Assembly (NCBI GenBank): GCA_016183765.1
Contig: JACPEA010000013.1
Location: 1-64,000 of the forward strand
Direction of reading: 5' to 3'
Length of the DNA stretch: 64,000 nucleotides
DNA from: Bacteroidota bacterium
Lineage (GTDB): Bacteria; Bacteroidota; Bacteroidia; Chitinophagales; Chitinophagaceae
Shown: positions 53,255-61,642 of the stretch, piece by piece
Layout: each line of letters starts with the position of its first letter
How positions within the stretch are numbered: position 1 is the first letter of the stretch
Program-made: the position numbers and the translations under genes
Notes under the pieces: model-generated
Databases searched by the model: none
The model's input: the letters and a program-made list of their open reading frames with translations, nothing else
What the model was told of the DNA's origin: nothing

Positions 53255-53320
53255 TCCATTCATTGCCCCTTAATCTCATCCACCACTGCCGGGGTCCAGC
53301 AGGGTAGAAACCGGACCACC
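53255..53320 (-). pseudogene. Decayed duplicate of the acs 3' end
   Basis: TAATCTCATCCACCACTGCC and the following CAGCAGGGTAGA repeat the last coding bases of acs (53606-53646), with one extra C that breaks the frame and a deletion of about 13 bases between the repeat edge and the copied part. Reads STLLDP on the minus strand, then out of frame. It is a relic of a local duplication. Confidence 0.8.
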
Positions 53321-53558
53321 ATCGGATAGTACCCGGATAGCAATTGGGTAGTCTATGCTATAACTTAGCTATAACTTAGCTATAAGTCCTCCACTGAAGT
53401 AGGATACCCTTATTTGTACCAGTACGAAATCATCTTGCAACAAGCAGTACGGTGATTGACTGATTATTCACAGTTAATGCGTTATCCTATTAAACAACTA
53501 CTTAGATGTTCCGTATCTCGTATCGCTATAAAGTTTAACGTGAATGAGTTTTCCTTTC
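53321..53558. other. Rest of the 400-base spacer between the FUSC-like gene and acs
   Basis: No gene seen. Contains an 11-bp tandem repeat GCTATAACTTA at 53357-53385 (about 2.6 copies). Confidence 0.5.
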
Positions 53559-53591
53559 CCATTCACTCATTCACTCATTCTCTCATTGCCC

Positions 53592-55529
53592 TTATAGCTT
53601 CCCATGTTTAATCTCATCCACCACTGCCGGATCCAGCAGGGTAGAGGTATCGCCCAGGTTCTGGGTTTCGCCTTCGGCCACTTTACGGAGGATACGGCGC
53701 ATGATCTTACCGCTTCTTGTTTTGGGCAGACCGCTGACAAACTGGATCTTATCGGGTTTGGCAATGGCGCCGATGATACGGGTTACGGTCTGGGTAATGT
53801 CTTTCCGGATCATTTCTGCCGTACCGTGCGTATTCTGTCCGTGTGAACCCTGGTAGATCACGTAAGCGTAAATACCCTGTCCTTTTACATCGTGCGGGTA
53901 ACCCACTACGGCGCTTTCCACCACGCCGGCGTGCATATTGATCGCGTTCTCCACTTCTGCGGTACCGATGCGGTGACCGCTCACATTCAATACATCATCT
54001 ACGCGGCCCGTGATGCGGTAGAACCCGTTCTTATCGCGCATGGCACCGTCGCCGGTGAAATACATGTTCTCATAAGTGGCAAAATAATTGGTGCGGCATC
54101 GTTCATGATCGCCATACGTGGTGCGCAGGATGCCGGGCCAGGGCGCTTTGATGCAGAGGTTTCCTGAAACGATCTCATCGCCTTCGGCAACCACTTCTTT
54201 CCCGTTCTCATCCACCAGTACCATCTGTAATCCGGGCATGGGTAAGGTTGCCCAGCTGGGAACAGCGGGTGTGATACCGGCCAGGTTACTGATGAGACAG
54301 GCACCGGTTTCGGTTTGCCACCAGGTGTCAACGATCGGGCACTTGCCTTTACCCACATTCTCATCATACCAATGCCAGGCTTCCTCATTGATGGGTTCAC
54401 CCACCGTGCCGAGAACTTTCAGTGAGGAAAGATCTTTGCCATATAAAGGACCGGTGCCAAAACCCATCAGGCTGCGGATGGCTGTGGGTGCGGTATATAA
54501 AATATTGACTTTGAATTTGTCTACAATGCACCAGAAACGACCGGCATCGGGGAAGGTAGGTACGCCCTCGAATATCAGGGTGGTGGCAGCGGCGCTTAAT
54601 GGGCCGTAAATGATGTAAGTGTGGCCGGTGATCCACCCGATATCTGCCGTGCAGAAATGCAGTTGTTCATTTTTGTATTGGAATACGTTTACAAACGTGT
54701 AATTGGCCCAGATCATATAACCGCCGCAGGTATGTACCACACCTTTGGGTTTACCGGTAGAACCGGAAGTGTATAGGATGAACAGGGGATCTTCCGCATC
54801 CATTTCTTCGGCTTCAATAAAGGTGAGGCCCTGCTCTTCGACATATTTCATTTCTTCTTCCCACCATACGTCCCTGCCCTTGATCATGGATACGGGTGTG
54901 CGGGTACGGGTACAAACGATCACGCGTTTTACGGTACGGTTACCGATCAGCGCATCATCGATCACGCTTTTTAAGGGAATGTCTTTGGCACCACGGAAAG
55001 CGCCATCGCAGGTAACAATGAATTCTGCCTGCGCATCATATAACCTGTCGGCAATGCTTTGTGCAGAGAACCCGCCGAACACCACGCTGTGAATGGCGCC
55101 GATACGCGCACAGGCCAATACCGCGATGGCCAGTTCGGGGATCATGCCCATGTAAATGCAGACACGGTCGCCTTTCTTCACACCATTGTTCTTCAGCACA
55201 TACGCAAACTGGCAAACTTTTTCCAGCAGTTTTTTATACGAAAGGGTCCGGTGCTGTTCATCGGGGGCATTGGGCTCCCAGATCAATGCAGGCTGGTTGC
55301 CTTTTGTGGCAATATGCCGGTCCAGGCAGTTCTCTGTGATATTGAGTTTGCCGCCTTTGAACCATTCTACTTTGGGTTCTTTGAAATTCCATTCCAGCAC
55401 AGTGTCCCATTTTTTGCGCCAGGTAAAATGTTCGGCAATGGATGCCCAGAAAGCGGAGGGGTCTTCGATACTTTTTTGGTAGACTTCTTTGTACTCTTCA
55501 AAGGATTTGATCTGGTAGGGGTATGACAT
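53592..55529 (-). CDS. acs: Acetyl-CoA synthetase
   Basis: About 645 residues from the ATG at 55529 (MSYPYQIKSFEEYKEVYQ). The frame continues 50 codons upstream, but that part is read out of a fold-back repeat. ANL-superfamily motifs: LYTSGSTGKPKGV (P-loop), WWQTETG, YFTGDGAMRDKNGFYRITGR (hinge region) and KTRSGKIMRRIL with the acetylatable catalytic lysine. It makes acetyl-CoA from acetate, ATP and CoA. Divergent from an MFS transporter that may bring in an organic acid. Confidence 0.96.
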   Translation of the reverse strand: MSYPYQIKSFEEYKEVYQKSIEDPSAFWASIAEHFTWRKKWDTVLEWNFKEPKVEWFKGGKLNITENCLDRHIATKGNQPALIWEPNAPDEQHRTLSYKKLLEKVCQFAYVLKNNGVKKGDRVCIYMGMIPELAIAVLACARIGAIHSVVFGGFSAQSIADRLYDAQAEFIVTCDGAFRGAKDIPLKSVIDDALIGNRTVKRVIVCTRTRTPVSMIKGRDVWWEEEMKYVEEQGLTFIEAEEMDAEDPLFILYTSGSTGKPKGVVHTCGGYMIWANYTFVNVFQYKNEQLHFCTADIGWITGHTYIIYGPLSAAATTLIFEGVPTFPDAGRFWCIVDKFKVNILYTAPTAIRSLMGFGTGPLYGKDLSSLKVLGTVGEPINEEAWHWYDENVGKGKCPIVDTWWQTETGACLISNLAGITPAVPSWATLPMPGLQMVLVDENGKEVVAEGDEIVSGNLCIKAPWPGILRTTYGDHERCRTNYFATYENMYFTGDGAMRDKNGFYRITGRVDDVLNVSGHRIGTAEVENAINMHAGVVESAVVGYPHDVKGQGIYAYVIYQGSHGQNTHGTAEMIRKDITQTVTRIIGAIAKPDKIQFVSGLPKTRSGKIMRRILRKVAEGETQNLGDTSTLLDPAVVDEIKHGKL

Positions 55530-55582
55530 ACGATCGGATGATTTTGGGGTATTAAAGATACGGGATGATGGGGAAACGGTAG

Positions 55583-55688
55583 ACGTGAATCGTGAGGCGT
55601 GAGTAGTGAGGCGTGAGATGGCAGTCGTGAGTAGTATGACAGAATTTTTCCCACTCCCCACTGACAACTCACAACTCACGATTCACGA
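55583..55688. repeat. Fold-back low-complexity repeat between acs and the MFS gene
   Basis: Left arm (55583-55636) has ACGTGAATCGTGAGGCGTGA-like units, the centre is GACAGAATTTTTCCCACTCC, and the right arm (55651-55688) has ACTCACAACTCACGATTCAC. Closely matches 42441-42563, centre included. Confidence 0.85.
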
Positions 55689-55750
55689 AATCCCCCTGTC
55701 CCTTGTTTAAATCAGCACTTTAACGTAAGTTGACGGTGATTTACTTGCTT

Positions 55751-57289
55751 ATGAAAGAAAAGAACGGTATCTGGAAAGTGATCGGCGCTTCTTCGCTGGG
55801 CACTTTGATCGAATGGTATGATTTTTACATATTTGGAAGCCTGGCTACGGTGCTGGCCAACCAGTTCTTCCCCAAAACCAACCCTACAGCAGCCCTGTTA
55901 TCTACGCTGGCCACTTTTGCGGCGGGTTTTATTGTGCGTCCCTTCGGAGCATTGGTATTTGGCCGCCTGGGCGATCTGATCGGGCGTAAACATACTTTCC
56001 TGCTTACACTGGTGATCATGGGTGGTTCAACCTTCGCCATCGGCCTGATACCCTCTTACGAGACCATTGGGTTTGCTGCTCCTATACTGGTACTGGTCTT
56101 GCGTTTGTTGCAGGGACTGGCACTGGGCGGCGAATATGGTGGTGCGGCCACTTATGTGGCAGAACATGCTCCCCATGATAGACGCGGTTATTTCACTTCG
56201 TGGATACAGACCACGGCCACATTGGGTCTATTCGTATCACTCGGCGTAATACTGTTGACCCGCCACAGCCTGGATATTGACCAGGCCAGGTCCATTGCCA
56301 AGTTCAACGACTGGGGCTGGCGTATTCCTTTTCTGGTTTCCATCATACTGGTTGGGGTTTCTATCTATATCCGGTTAAAAATGAAGGAGTCGCCGCTGTT
56401 CGAGCAGCTGAAAACTTCGGGTACCCGTTCTGTCAATCCACTGAAGGAAAGCTTCGGGCATAAGTCCAATCTGAAAATGGTGTTGCTGGCTTTGTTCGGT
56501 GCTGCCATGGGGCAGGGCGTGGTTTGGTATACCGGACAGTTTTATGCGCAGTCTTTTATTGAAAATGTCTGTAAGATCGATTTTGACCAGTCGCGCACCA
56601 TCCTCATCTGGGCCATCCTCTTTGCCACGCCTTTTTTTGTGGTGTTCGGAAGCTGGAGCGATAAAGTGGGCCGTAAATGGATCATGCTGGGTGGTATGTT
56701 CCTGGCCATTGTTACCTATAAACCGCTGTTCAGGCAGTTGCTGGTGCTGTCCGATCCTGCCGGCAAGACAGAACTTACCGACCTGAAACAGATCAAGACC
56801 ACTCGTTTACCACTTGCCGGAACTTCTGATACGTTACGTACCGTAACCCGACTGTCTTATTATGAGGATGGCATGGTACTTACACAAAACACCAAAGACA
56901 CCGTATATGCCGCTGCCGGTAAACAGACACTGAAGCCCGAAGTGAAGATCTCCAAAACCCTGGGTACGGGCGGGTACTGGCAAATGGTATTATTGGTGTT
57001 CATCATGATCCTGTACGTAACAATGGTGTATGGGCCCATTGCGGCTTTCCTGGTGGAATTGTTCCCTACCAAGATCCGGTATACATCCATGTCATTGCCC
57101 TACCATATAGGTAACGGCGTATTTGGAGGGTTAACGCCTTTCATCGCCACACTGCTGACCACCATCTATACGAATGATGCATTGGTGGGATTGATGTATC
57201 CTATTAGCATAGCGGCGGTTTGTCTGGTGATAGGTACGCTGTACATCAACAACCGCATCGATCCGCCGATAGAAGTACCCAATGAGTAA
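55751..57289 (+). CDS. MFS transporter, metabolite:H+ symporter (MHS) type, with an extra soluble insert
   Basis: About 512 residues from the ATG at 55751. N-terminal GTLIEWYDFYIFGSLA and FGRLGDLIGRKHTF mark the MHS group (ProP, KgtP, ShiA relatives), with LQGLALGGEYGGAATYVAEH further on. Twelve helices are expected. Between the helices near residue 330 and 408 lies a hydrophilic insert of about 75 residues (SDPAGKTELTDLKQIKTT onward) that ordinary MHS proteins lack. Substrate not predictable; organic acid or betaine is possible. Confidence 0.88.
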   Translation: MKEKNGIWKVIGASSLGTLIEWYDFYIFGSLATVLANQFFPKTNPTAALLSTLATFAAGFIVRPFGALVFGRLGDLIGRKHTFLLTLVIMGGSTFAIGLIPSYETIGFAAPILVLVLRLLQGLALGGEYGGAATYVAEHAPHDRRGYFTSWIQTTATLGLFVSLGVILLTRHSLDIDQARSIAKFNDWGWRIPFLVSIILVGVSIYIRLKMKESPLFEQLKTSGTRSVNPLKESFGHKSNLKMVLLALFGAAMGQGVVWYTGQFYAQSFIENVCKIDFDQSRTILIWAILFATPFFVVFGSWSDKVGRKWIMLGGMFLAIVTYKPLFRQLLVLSDPAGKTELTDLKQIKTTRLPLAGTSDTLRTVTRLSYYEDGMVLTQNTKDTVYAAAGKQTLKPEVKISKTLGTGGYWQMVLLVFIMILYVTMVYGPIAAFLVELFPTKIRYTSMSLPYHIGNGVFGGLTPFIATLLTTIYTNDALVGLMYPISIAAVCLVIGTLYINNRIDPPIEVPNE

Positions 57290-57324
57290 CCCGTTATCCT
57301 GAATGATGCTTTAAACTGTTTTGT

Positions 57325-57570
57325 ATGAATCAACTGAAAAGATTGGCCGGTATCATCTGGCTGTTGCTGGGGCCAGTGGCCGTATATTATCTGGTTAAGA
57401 CCGCTGCTTCCGAGATCGCCAAAAAACCGGTGATGGATACCAGGATACAATGGGGTGTGTTCGTGGTCATCTTCATCCCCATCGCCATCGGTATGGTGAT
57501 CTTTGGCTGGTACGCGCTGAAGGGCGAGTACGATCATCTGCCGGAACGTTCGGATGAGTTGATTGATTAG
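57325..57570 (+). CDS. Small membrane protein downstream of the MFS transporter (possibly DUF6814-like)
   Basis: 81 residues, two membrane helices (about 7-25 and 43-65). It follows the MFS gene by 35 bases and is very likely co-transcribed. I recall small proteins of this shape (MNQLKRLAGIIWLLLGPVAV) beside MFS genes in Bacteroidota, named DUF6814, but cannot confirm. Role unknown. Confidence 0.65.
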   Translation: MNQLKRLAGIIWLLLGPVAVYYLVKTAASEIAKKPVMDTRIQWGVFVVIFIPIAIGMVIFGWYALKGEYDHLPERSDELID

Positions 57571-57648
57571 ATGGTCATATAAGAGATTGTTTGGCACTGG
57601 GGTTAATAGCAATAGAGAAATAAGCAATGTTGTTGTGTCGTATTTTAC

Positions 57649-57672
57649 CCCCACTCAATTAGTGTAAATTGA
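57649..57672 (+). repeat. Left flanking direct repeat of the OLD-nuclease block
   Basis: CCCCACTCAATTAGTGTAAA, with CCCCACTCAA identical to 59746-59755 and GTGTAAA shared a few bases on. Confidence 0.6.
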
Positions 57673-57762
57673 TTTATTATCAGTGACTTATAGAAAAAAA
57701 GGAACGTCTTATATTTCGAATTACTAAAAGGTTAAAAATCAGTCGACATAAAAAATTAGATT

Positions 57763-59685
57763 ATGAAAATAATAAGTATCAATATTAAAAACTTTAGAAG
57801 CCTAAAGGACCTAACTCTTCCAATACAAAGTTATGGGAATGGAATAAATGAAAGCAAAGCGACATTCTTAGTTGGCATTAACGAATCTGGAAAAAGTGCG
57901 ATACTCGATGCAATAAATTTGATTAGTAACGGAATGGATGGGTTGGGTTACCAAGAAAATTGTTTTATTGCTGCACAAGATGAAGACGAGTACATTGATA
58001 TATACACTGATATCGATATTGAATGGCAATATCATAAAACATTTTGGAGGAAACAAATTGCAGAGAAGATCAAATTAGATGAAAAAATTGCTAATCAAAT
58101 TGACATAATTAGATTAGTTAAAAATACATATAAATATAGCGACGGAGCTAATGATTCATATGATGTTTCAATTAATCATGATTTGCCTTTATATCAATAT
58201 ATAGTTAATACAACACAAAAGACTGTGGGCAGCACCACGCAAAAAACAGAAACAATAGAAAATTTAGTTGAGTTCAATAAAATTACAGAAATAATTAGTG
58301 CAGAAAATGCTGAAAAATTTCTATTAGAAAATCAAAAGATACTGACTAATGAAAAATTGGAATCAATTATTGCGAGTAATCTAAAAACTATTTTTAATCA
58401 TAATCTGCCTAAGATCCAAATTTGGAAATCTAAACCTGAATACTTAATTAATGAAGTAGTTGATCTGGATAAATTTAAGGATGATACAAACCTGTCAATT
58501 CCATTAAAGAATATCTTTCATATTTATGGTAAAACTAAAGATGAGGAAATTAAAAGTACGATTGAAAAAGCATTAAGCAATCAGGCGAGATGTGATGAAT
58601 TACAAGAAAAAATTTCTGACAAGGTAACTAAGTATATTAATAAAATTTGGAAAGAACATAAGATAAAAATTAAAGTTTCCATTAATTCGAATTTATGCAA
58701 GGTTCATGTTGAGGATAATGATAAAAAATATGCATACTATACAATGTCTCAAAGAAGTGACGGATTTAAACAGTTTTTATCCCTAATACTGTCTATATCT
58801 GTTCAAAATGAAACTAATAATCTGAAGAATAATATTATTTTAATTGATGAACCTGAAGTACATCTACATCCAAGTGGTATTAAATATCTTAGAGATGAAA
58901 TTTTAAAAATTGGGAAAAATAATTTTGTAATTTTGTCAACCCATAGTCACTACATGATTGATACTGAAACTCCTGATAGACATTGGATAGTTCAAAAGCA
59001 AAAATCAGAAACGAAAATTACTCAAATAACTGAAGAAGTAAGCATTACAGATGACAAAGTGATAGCGGCAGCATTTGGGTTAAATTTATTCAAGGAGTTA
59101 CTTCCAAAAAATATAATTATTGTTGAAGGCGCAGATGATAAGAATGTTATCTCACATTCATTGTATAATATAAACAATTCATTTAAATATTCGATAAAGG
59201 AAGCAGGTGGAGCAAGTAAAGCACCTGGTTTTGCTAGATTGTTAAATGATGAAAAAATAACAGCATTTATTTTATTTGACGCTGATAAGGAGGGTCGAGA
59301 TAATAAAAAGAATATTTTAGATAATCAAGGCACTTGCTACTCAATTTCAAATGTCTTTACAATTAAAGATATATTAAATACGTTGCCTGATGATTCAACA
59401 ATTGAGGATTTAATGCCTCTGGATATTGTCAAACCATTCTTTGATAATGAAATGGGACAAGATTTTGAATTGACTGAAGATAAGGCAGTTATTCAGCAAA
59501 TAAAGAACCAGTCTGAATTATTAAAGAATAATAAGCAAAAACTTGATTCTTTAAAAATTAAACTATCTGTAGAATTTCTTTCTAAATACAATACCAAAAA
59601 GAAAATAGAGGATCACGTTAATAAAATGGTATTATTTAGTAACCAACTGATTGCGAGAATTGAAAATTTTGAAAGACCAGAATAG
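57763..59685 (+). CDS. OLD-family endonuclease: ABC-type ATPase fused to a TOPRIM domain
   Basis: 640 residues. Walker A GINESGKS at 38-45, signature-like YTMSQRSDGFKQFLSL at about 325-340, Walker B IILIDEPEVHLHPSG at about 360-372 and a D-loop/H-motif STHSHYMID. Then a TOPRIM domain: NIIIVEGADDKNV (about 448-460, catalytic Glu) and FILFDADKEGRDN (about 502-514, D-x-D). This is the layout of OLD proteins and of GajA. Base composition is far more AT-rich than the neighbours, indicating recent acquisition. No UvrD-like GajB, reverse transcriptase or other partner lies next to it, so it would be a solitary (class 1) OLD nuclease, probably anti-phage (inference). Confidence 0.87.
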   Translation: MKIISINIKNFRSLKDLTLPIQSYGNGINESKATFLVGINESGKSAILDAINLISNGMDGLGYQENCFIAAQDEDEYIDIYTDIDIEWQYHKTFWRKQIAEKIKLDEKIANQIDIIRLVKNTYKYSDGANDSYDVSINHDLPLYQYIVNTTQKTVGSTTQKTETIENLVEFNKITEIISAENAEKFLLENQKILTNEKLESIIASNLKTIFNHNLPKIQIWKSKPEYLINEVVDLDKFKDDTNLSIPLKNIFHIYGKTKDEEIKSTIEKALSNQARCDELQEKISDKVTKYINKIWKEHKIKIKVSINSNLCKVHVEDNDKKYAYYTMSQRSDGFKQFLSLILSISVQNETNNLKNNIILIDEPEVHLHPSGIKYLRDEILKIGKNNFVILSTHSHYMIDTETPDRHWIVQKQKSETKITQITEEVSITDDKVIAAAFGLNLFKELLPKNIIIVEGADDKNVISHSLYNINNSFKYSIKEAGGASKAPGFARLLNDEKITAFILFDADKEGRDNKKNILDNQGTCYSISNVFTIKDILNTLPDDSTIEDLMPLDIVKPFFDNEMGQDFELTEDKAVIQQIKNQSELLKNNKQKLDSLKIKLSVEFLSKYNTKKKIEDHVNKMVLFSNQLIARIENFERPE

Positions 59686-59745
59686 AGTCTAATTGGTAAC
59701 AAAAGCCCTATTTAAATAGGAGAAATTAGTATTTTAAGTATCCTG

Positions 59746-59770
59746 CCCCACTCAAAATTCGGTGTAAACG
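59746..59770 (+). repeat. Right flanking direct repeat of the OLD-nuclease block
   Basis: CCCCACTCAAAATTCGGTGT continues as AAACG. It shares the 10-base core CCCCACTCAA and GTGTAAA with 57649-57672; possibly old insertion-sequence ends or a target duplication. Confidence 0.6.
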
Positions 59771-59873
59771 GAGAGGCAAGCAGGCCTTAATCCCATACTG
59801 CTGATAGCCACTACTCATGTGCGTCACTTCAAAGTCCTTTTTCTTTAAAAACAAGCAGAGAATTATTTATTTT

Positions 59874-59908
59874 TTTGAAAACTACCAATTTTTGGTAACT
59901 TTAGCCAA
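59874..59908 (+). promoter_or_regulatory. Promoter/operator of the parDE module
   Basis: The palindrome TACCAATTTTTGGTA (59883-59897, 6-bp arms) overlaps a promoter-like arrangement: a TTG near 59874 and TAACTTTA (59896-59903), one base from TAnnTTTG. It lies about 22 bases before the antitoxin ATG, where a ParD-ParE complex would be expected to bind. Confidence 0.5.
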
Positions 59909-59918
59909 ATGTGAGACA

Positions 59919-60170
59919 ATGGGACGCAATACCTCTATTTCATTAGGAAATCATTTTGAAGACTTCGTTGACGGCAAAGTGGCAACAGGAAGATTTAAGA
60001 ATGCCAGTGAAGTGATAAGAGCAGGCCTGCGCCTTCTTGAAGAAGAAGAAGCTAAAATAATAGCCCTCAAAAAAGCCATAACGGAGGGTGTTGACAGCGG
60101 TGTGGCCAAAAACTTCGACTCAAAAAAGCATCTTGCGAAATTAAAAGCTGCCCAAAGAAAAAATGGCTAG
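59919..60170 (+). CDS. parD: ParD-family antitoxin
   Basis: 83 residues from the ATG at 59919 (MGRNTSISLGNHFEDFVDG). The frame is open another 34 codons upstream, but that would cover the operator palindrome. N-terminal ribbon-helix-helix (GRFKNASEVIRAGLRLLEEEE), then a flexible lysine-rich tail that should wrap the toxin. Overlaps the toxin gene by 8 bases. Confidence 0.9.
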   Translation: MGRNTSISLGNHFEDFVDGKVATGRFKNASEVIRAGLRLLEEEEAKIIALKKAITEGVDSGVAKNFDSKKHLAKLKAAQRKNG

Positions 60171-60462
60171 TTTCCTGCTAACCAACAAAGCTGTTCAAGA
60201 TCTATCAGCCATTTGGGTATATACAGTTGATACGTGGTCAGAGAAACAAGCTGACAAATACTACTTCCTACTCTTGGATACTTGTCAAGAGTTGGCGGAT
60301 GGAAAGCTCACAGGAAAAAATTATCCGGAAATTAATGCTGGGATATTAGGTTTTAGGGCCAGCCGGCATATACTATTTTACAGAAAACTTAGTGAAGTAA
60401 AAATTGAAATCATAAGGATCCTGCATGCCCAAATGGACCTGAAAAACAGAATAGATGAATAA
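60163..60462 (+). CDS. parE: ParE/RelE-superfamily toxin
   Basis: 99 residues: helical hairpin at the N-terminus (LTNKAVQDLSAIWVYTVDTWSEKQADKYY) and the beta-sheet end (GILGFRASRHILFYRKLSEVKIEIIRILHAQMDL), the standard ParE pattern. ParE toxins poison DNA gyrase. Starts within the antitoxin gene, so translation is coupled. A dyad CTCCGAT/ATCGGAG follows at 60472-60500 and may end the transcript. Confidence 0.9.
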   Translation: MASFLLTNKAVQDLSAIWVYTVDTWSEKQADKYYFLLLDTCQELADGKLTGKNYPEINAGILGFRASRHILFYRKLSEVKIEIIRILHAQMDLKNRIDE

Positions 60463-60700
60463 AGCCTTGTGCTCCGATTAACCGCTTACTATCATCGGAG
60501 ACCCTCTGCGTAAACTCCCTGTTCTCCCGTTCTCCGCGGTGAATAACATTCCGAACAATAGCAACTAATCAAAAGCTAAAAAAGATTTTGCATAGCTTAA
60601 CCTTGCTAAGGCGCATGCAGGTTTGGTCGTTTTTTATCTTACTTTTCACTTGCCAACCCATTCTTACCAATCCCTTAACCCTAGTTTCCCGCTATTCAAT

Positions 60701-60708
60701 TAATTTTG
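60701..60708 (+). promoter_or_regulatory. Candidate -7 element of the gldA operon
   Basis: TAATTTTG is a perfect match to TAnnTTTG, 18 bases before the gldA ATG. No clear TTG is found at the right distance upstream. Confidence 0.4.
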
Positions 60709-60725
60709 ACTGAAACCCGTCGGGC

Positions 60726-61637
60726 ATGTCGATAGAAGTTACACAGTTACTGAAACAGTATGGCGAACAGAAAGCGGTGAATGGCGTTTCGTTCACTGTG
60801 AACAAAGGTGAGATCGTGGGTTTTCTCGGTCCCAATGGCGCCGGCAAAAGTACCACTCTGAAAATGATCACCGGTTACCTGCAGGCCGATGCCGGTACAG
60901 CCAGGGTTTGCGGATTGGATACAGCAACCCATCCCATTGAAGTGAAAAAGAAGATCGGGTACCTGCCGGAAGCCAATCCATTGTACCCTGATATGTATGT
61001 GCGCGAATACCTGGCATTTGTGGCGGGTATCCACCAGCTCAAAGACAGTAAAGCCGCTATAGAAAATGTGATCGGACTCACCGGTCTCACGGTGGAATCC
61101 CGGAAAAAGATCGGGCAGTTGTCCAAAGGATATAAACAACGCGTTGGCCTGGCAGCCGCACTCATACATACACCAGAGGTATTGATCCTGGATGAGCCTA
61201 CCAGCGGATTGGATCCGAACCAGATCATCGAGATCAGGAATGTGATCAAACAGCAGGGGCAGGACAAGACCGTTCTTTTCTCCTCGCATATCCTCCAGGA
61301 AGTGGAAGCTATTTGTGACCGGGTGATCATTATCAACAAAGGAAATATTGTGGCAGACGACCGCCTGGCCAACCTGCAGAAGGGTGGGGGCGATAAACAT
61401 ATTGTATCGGTGCAGTTCAGTGAGCCGGTATCACAGCTGCTGTTGCAACAACTCCCAAAAGTGATCCGTGTGTCAGAGCCGGTTGCCGGAAGCTGGCAAC
61501 TGGAGACCGCTGACCCCGATGCGGTACGAAAGCAATTGCTCACACTGGCGGTCGAGAATAACCTGAATATCGTTTCCCTGCAAACAGAAGGGCAAAGCCT
61601 GGAGCAGGTATTCCGAACCTTAACTACCCATGTCTGA
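60726..61637 (+). CDS. gldA: Gliding-motility ABC transporter ATP-binding protein GldA
   Basis: 303 residues. Walker A GPNGAGKST, signature LSKGYKQRVGLA, Walker B VLILDEPTSGLDP, H-loop SSHIL. The characteristic GldA stretch YLPEANPLYPDMYVREYLAF and a C-terminal domain of about 80 residues match GldA rather than a generic ABC subunit. In flavobacteria GldA works with GldF/GldG; those genes are not in this window, and GldA-like proteins occur also in non-gliding species. Five bases ahead of the GNAT gene. Confidence 0.88.
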   Translation: MSIEVTQLLKQYGEQKAVNGVSFTVNKGEIVGFLGPNGAGKSTTLKMITGYLQADAGTARVCGLDTATHPIEVKKKIGYLPEANPLYPDMYVREYLAFVAGIHQLKDSKAAIENVIGLTGLTVESRKKIGQLSKGYKQRVGLAAALIHTPEVLILDEPTSGLDPNQIIEIRNVIKQQGQDKTVLFSSHILQEVEAICDRVIIINKGNIVADDRLANLQKGGGDKHIVSVQFSEPVSQLLLQQLPKVIRVSEPVAGSWQLETADPDAVRKQLLTLAVENNLNIVSLQTEGQSLEQVFRTLTTHV

Positions 61638-61642
61638 ATCCG

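Noticed and set aside
55530..55679. N-terminal 50-residue extension of acetyl-CoA synthetase
   Set aside because: The extension is translated from the fold-back repeat at 55583-55688, and the normal Acs N-terminus begins at 55529.
57763..59685. Gabija system (GajA)
   Set aside because: The ATPase-TOPRIM layout fits, but no UvrD-like helicase gene is adjacent; the next genes are parD and parE, so a solitary OLD nuclease is the safer call.
57649..59770. Intact insertion sequence
   Set aside because: The flanking repeats might be old IS ends, but no transposase frame or clear inverted terminal repeats are present between or beside them.
60747..61400. 217-codon open frame opposite gldA
   Set aside because: The plus-strand frame has all ABC ATPase motifs; the antisense frame shows none of any family.
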